Shown: positions 15,138 through 15,257 of the stretch, one piece after another
Layout: every line of letters starts with the position of its first letter
How positions within the stretch are numbered: position 1 is the stretch's first letter
NCBI GenBank assembly: GCA_024709285.1
Contig: JANJWY010000109.1
Span: 1 to 15,257, forward strand
Reading direction: 5' to 3'
From: Erysipelotrichaceae bacterium
GTDB lineage: Bacteria; Bacillota_I; Bacilli_A; Erysipelotrichales; Erysipelotrichaceae
Length of the DNA stretch: 15,257 nucleotides
Notes under the pieces: generated by a model
Told to the model about the DNA's origin: nothing
What the model saw: only the letters and a program-made list of their open reading frames with translations
Databases searched by the model: none
Made by a program: the position numbers and the translations under genes

Positions 15138-15257
15138 GTTGCTCGATGATTTTTTAAAGCAGTTAAAACTGACGCACAGCGGTTCAATGGCGACCCAGCA
15201 GGCATACCGTCACGATATTTCACAGTTTATTGATTATTGTGCAAAAGAAAGTGTGCT
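15130..15257 (+). CDS. xerC: Tyrosine recombinase XerC/XerD-type, 5' part
   Basis: Only the first 42 codons are in the window and the frame stays open to the edge. The start MNELLDDFLKQLKLTHSGS followed by ATQQAYRHDISQFIDYC matches the N-terminal core-binding (SAM-like) domain of Xer recombinases, which resolve chromosome dimers at dif. The catalytic domain is outside the window. The ATG overlaps the end of trmFO by 8 nt and has GGAAG 8 nt upstream. The topA-trmFO-xerC order of Bacillota supports XerC over other family members. Confidence 0.85.
   Translation, partial: MNELLDDFLKQLKLTHSGSMATQQAYRHDISQFIDYCAKESV

Overview
This is a gene-dense, almost entirely plus-strand block of core chromosome from a moderate-GC Bacillota bacterium. 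The gene order matches the ffh–rpsP–khpA–rimM–trmD–rplS–lepB–rbgA–rnhB–dprA–topA–trmFO–xerC neighbourhood of low-GC Gram-positives, preceded by ezrA–cysteine desulfurase–thiI. EzrA, the NifZ/ThiI pair, folate-type TrmFO and RbgA together point to Bacillota. The protein sequences and the absence of ylxM and ylqD from their usual places would fit an Erysipelotrichia-like lineage, but that placement is an impression. TGA is used as a stop codon (ezrA, trmFO), so the code is standard and not the Mycoplasma one.

Layout. Positions 1-180 hold a likely divergent promoter pair. A strong sigma-A-type promoter reads left out of the window into an unidentified transcript, and an extended -10 reads right into ezrA. 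Positions 181-6472 look like one tightly packed unit: ezrA (division regulator), a cysteine desulfurase, thiI (sulfur transfer for tRNA 4-thiouridine/thiamine), a SAM hydroxide adenosyltransferase (DUF62) and ffh (SRP GTPase), with overlaps or gaps of at most 8 nt. A new promoter at 6505-6532 starts the translation-factor cluster: rpsP, khpA, rimM, trmD. A leader with possible L19-leader character then precedes rplS. A hairpin follows rplS, then lepB, rbgA and rnhB, closed by a good intrinsic terminator at 10911-10935. A further extended -10 promoter precedes dprA, topA, trmFO and the 5' end of a XerC/XerD-type recombinase cut off by the window edge.

The genes serve linked housekeeping jobs: ribosomal proteins and assembly (rpsP, rplS, rimM, rbgA, khpA), tRNA modification (thiI, trmD, trmFO), protein export (ffh, lepB), and genome maintenance (rnhB, dprA, topA, xerC). 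There are no insertion sequences, prophage genes, CRISPR arrays, tRNAs or rRNAs, and no gene-free gap over about 180 nt.

I found no convincing undescribed system. The points most worth a second look are: a Glu where the catalytic Asp of TrmD normally sits; a terminator-like hairpin fused to the khpA stop codon and the rimM ribosome-binding site; a 12-bp palindrome plus switchable leader ahead of rplS; the divergent promoter and short structured leader at the left edge; and the DUF62 gene placed where ylxM usually precedes ffh.
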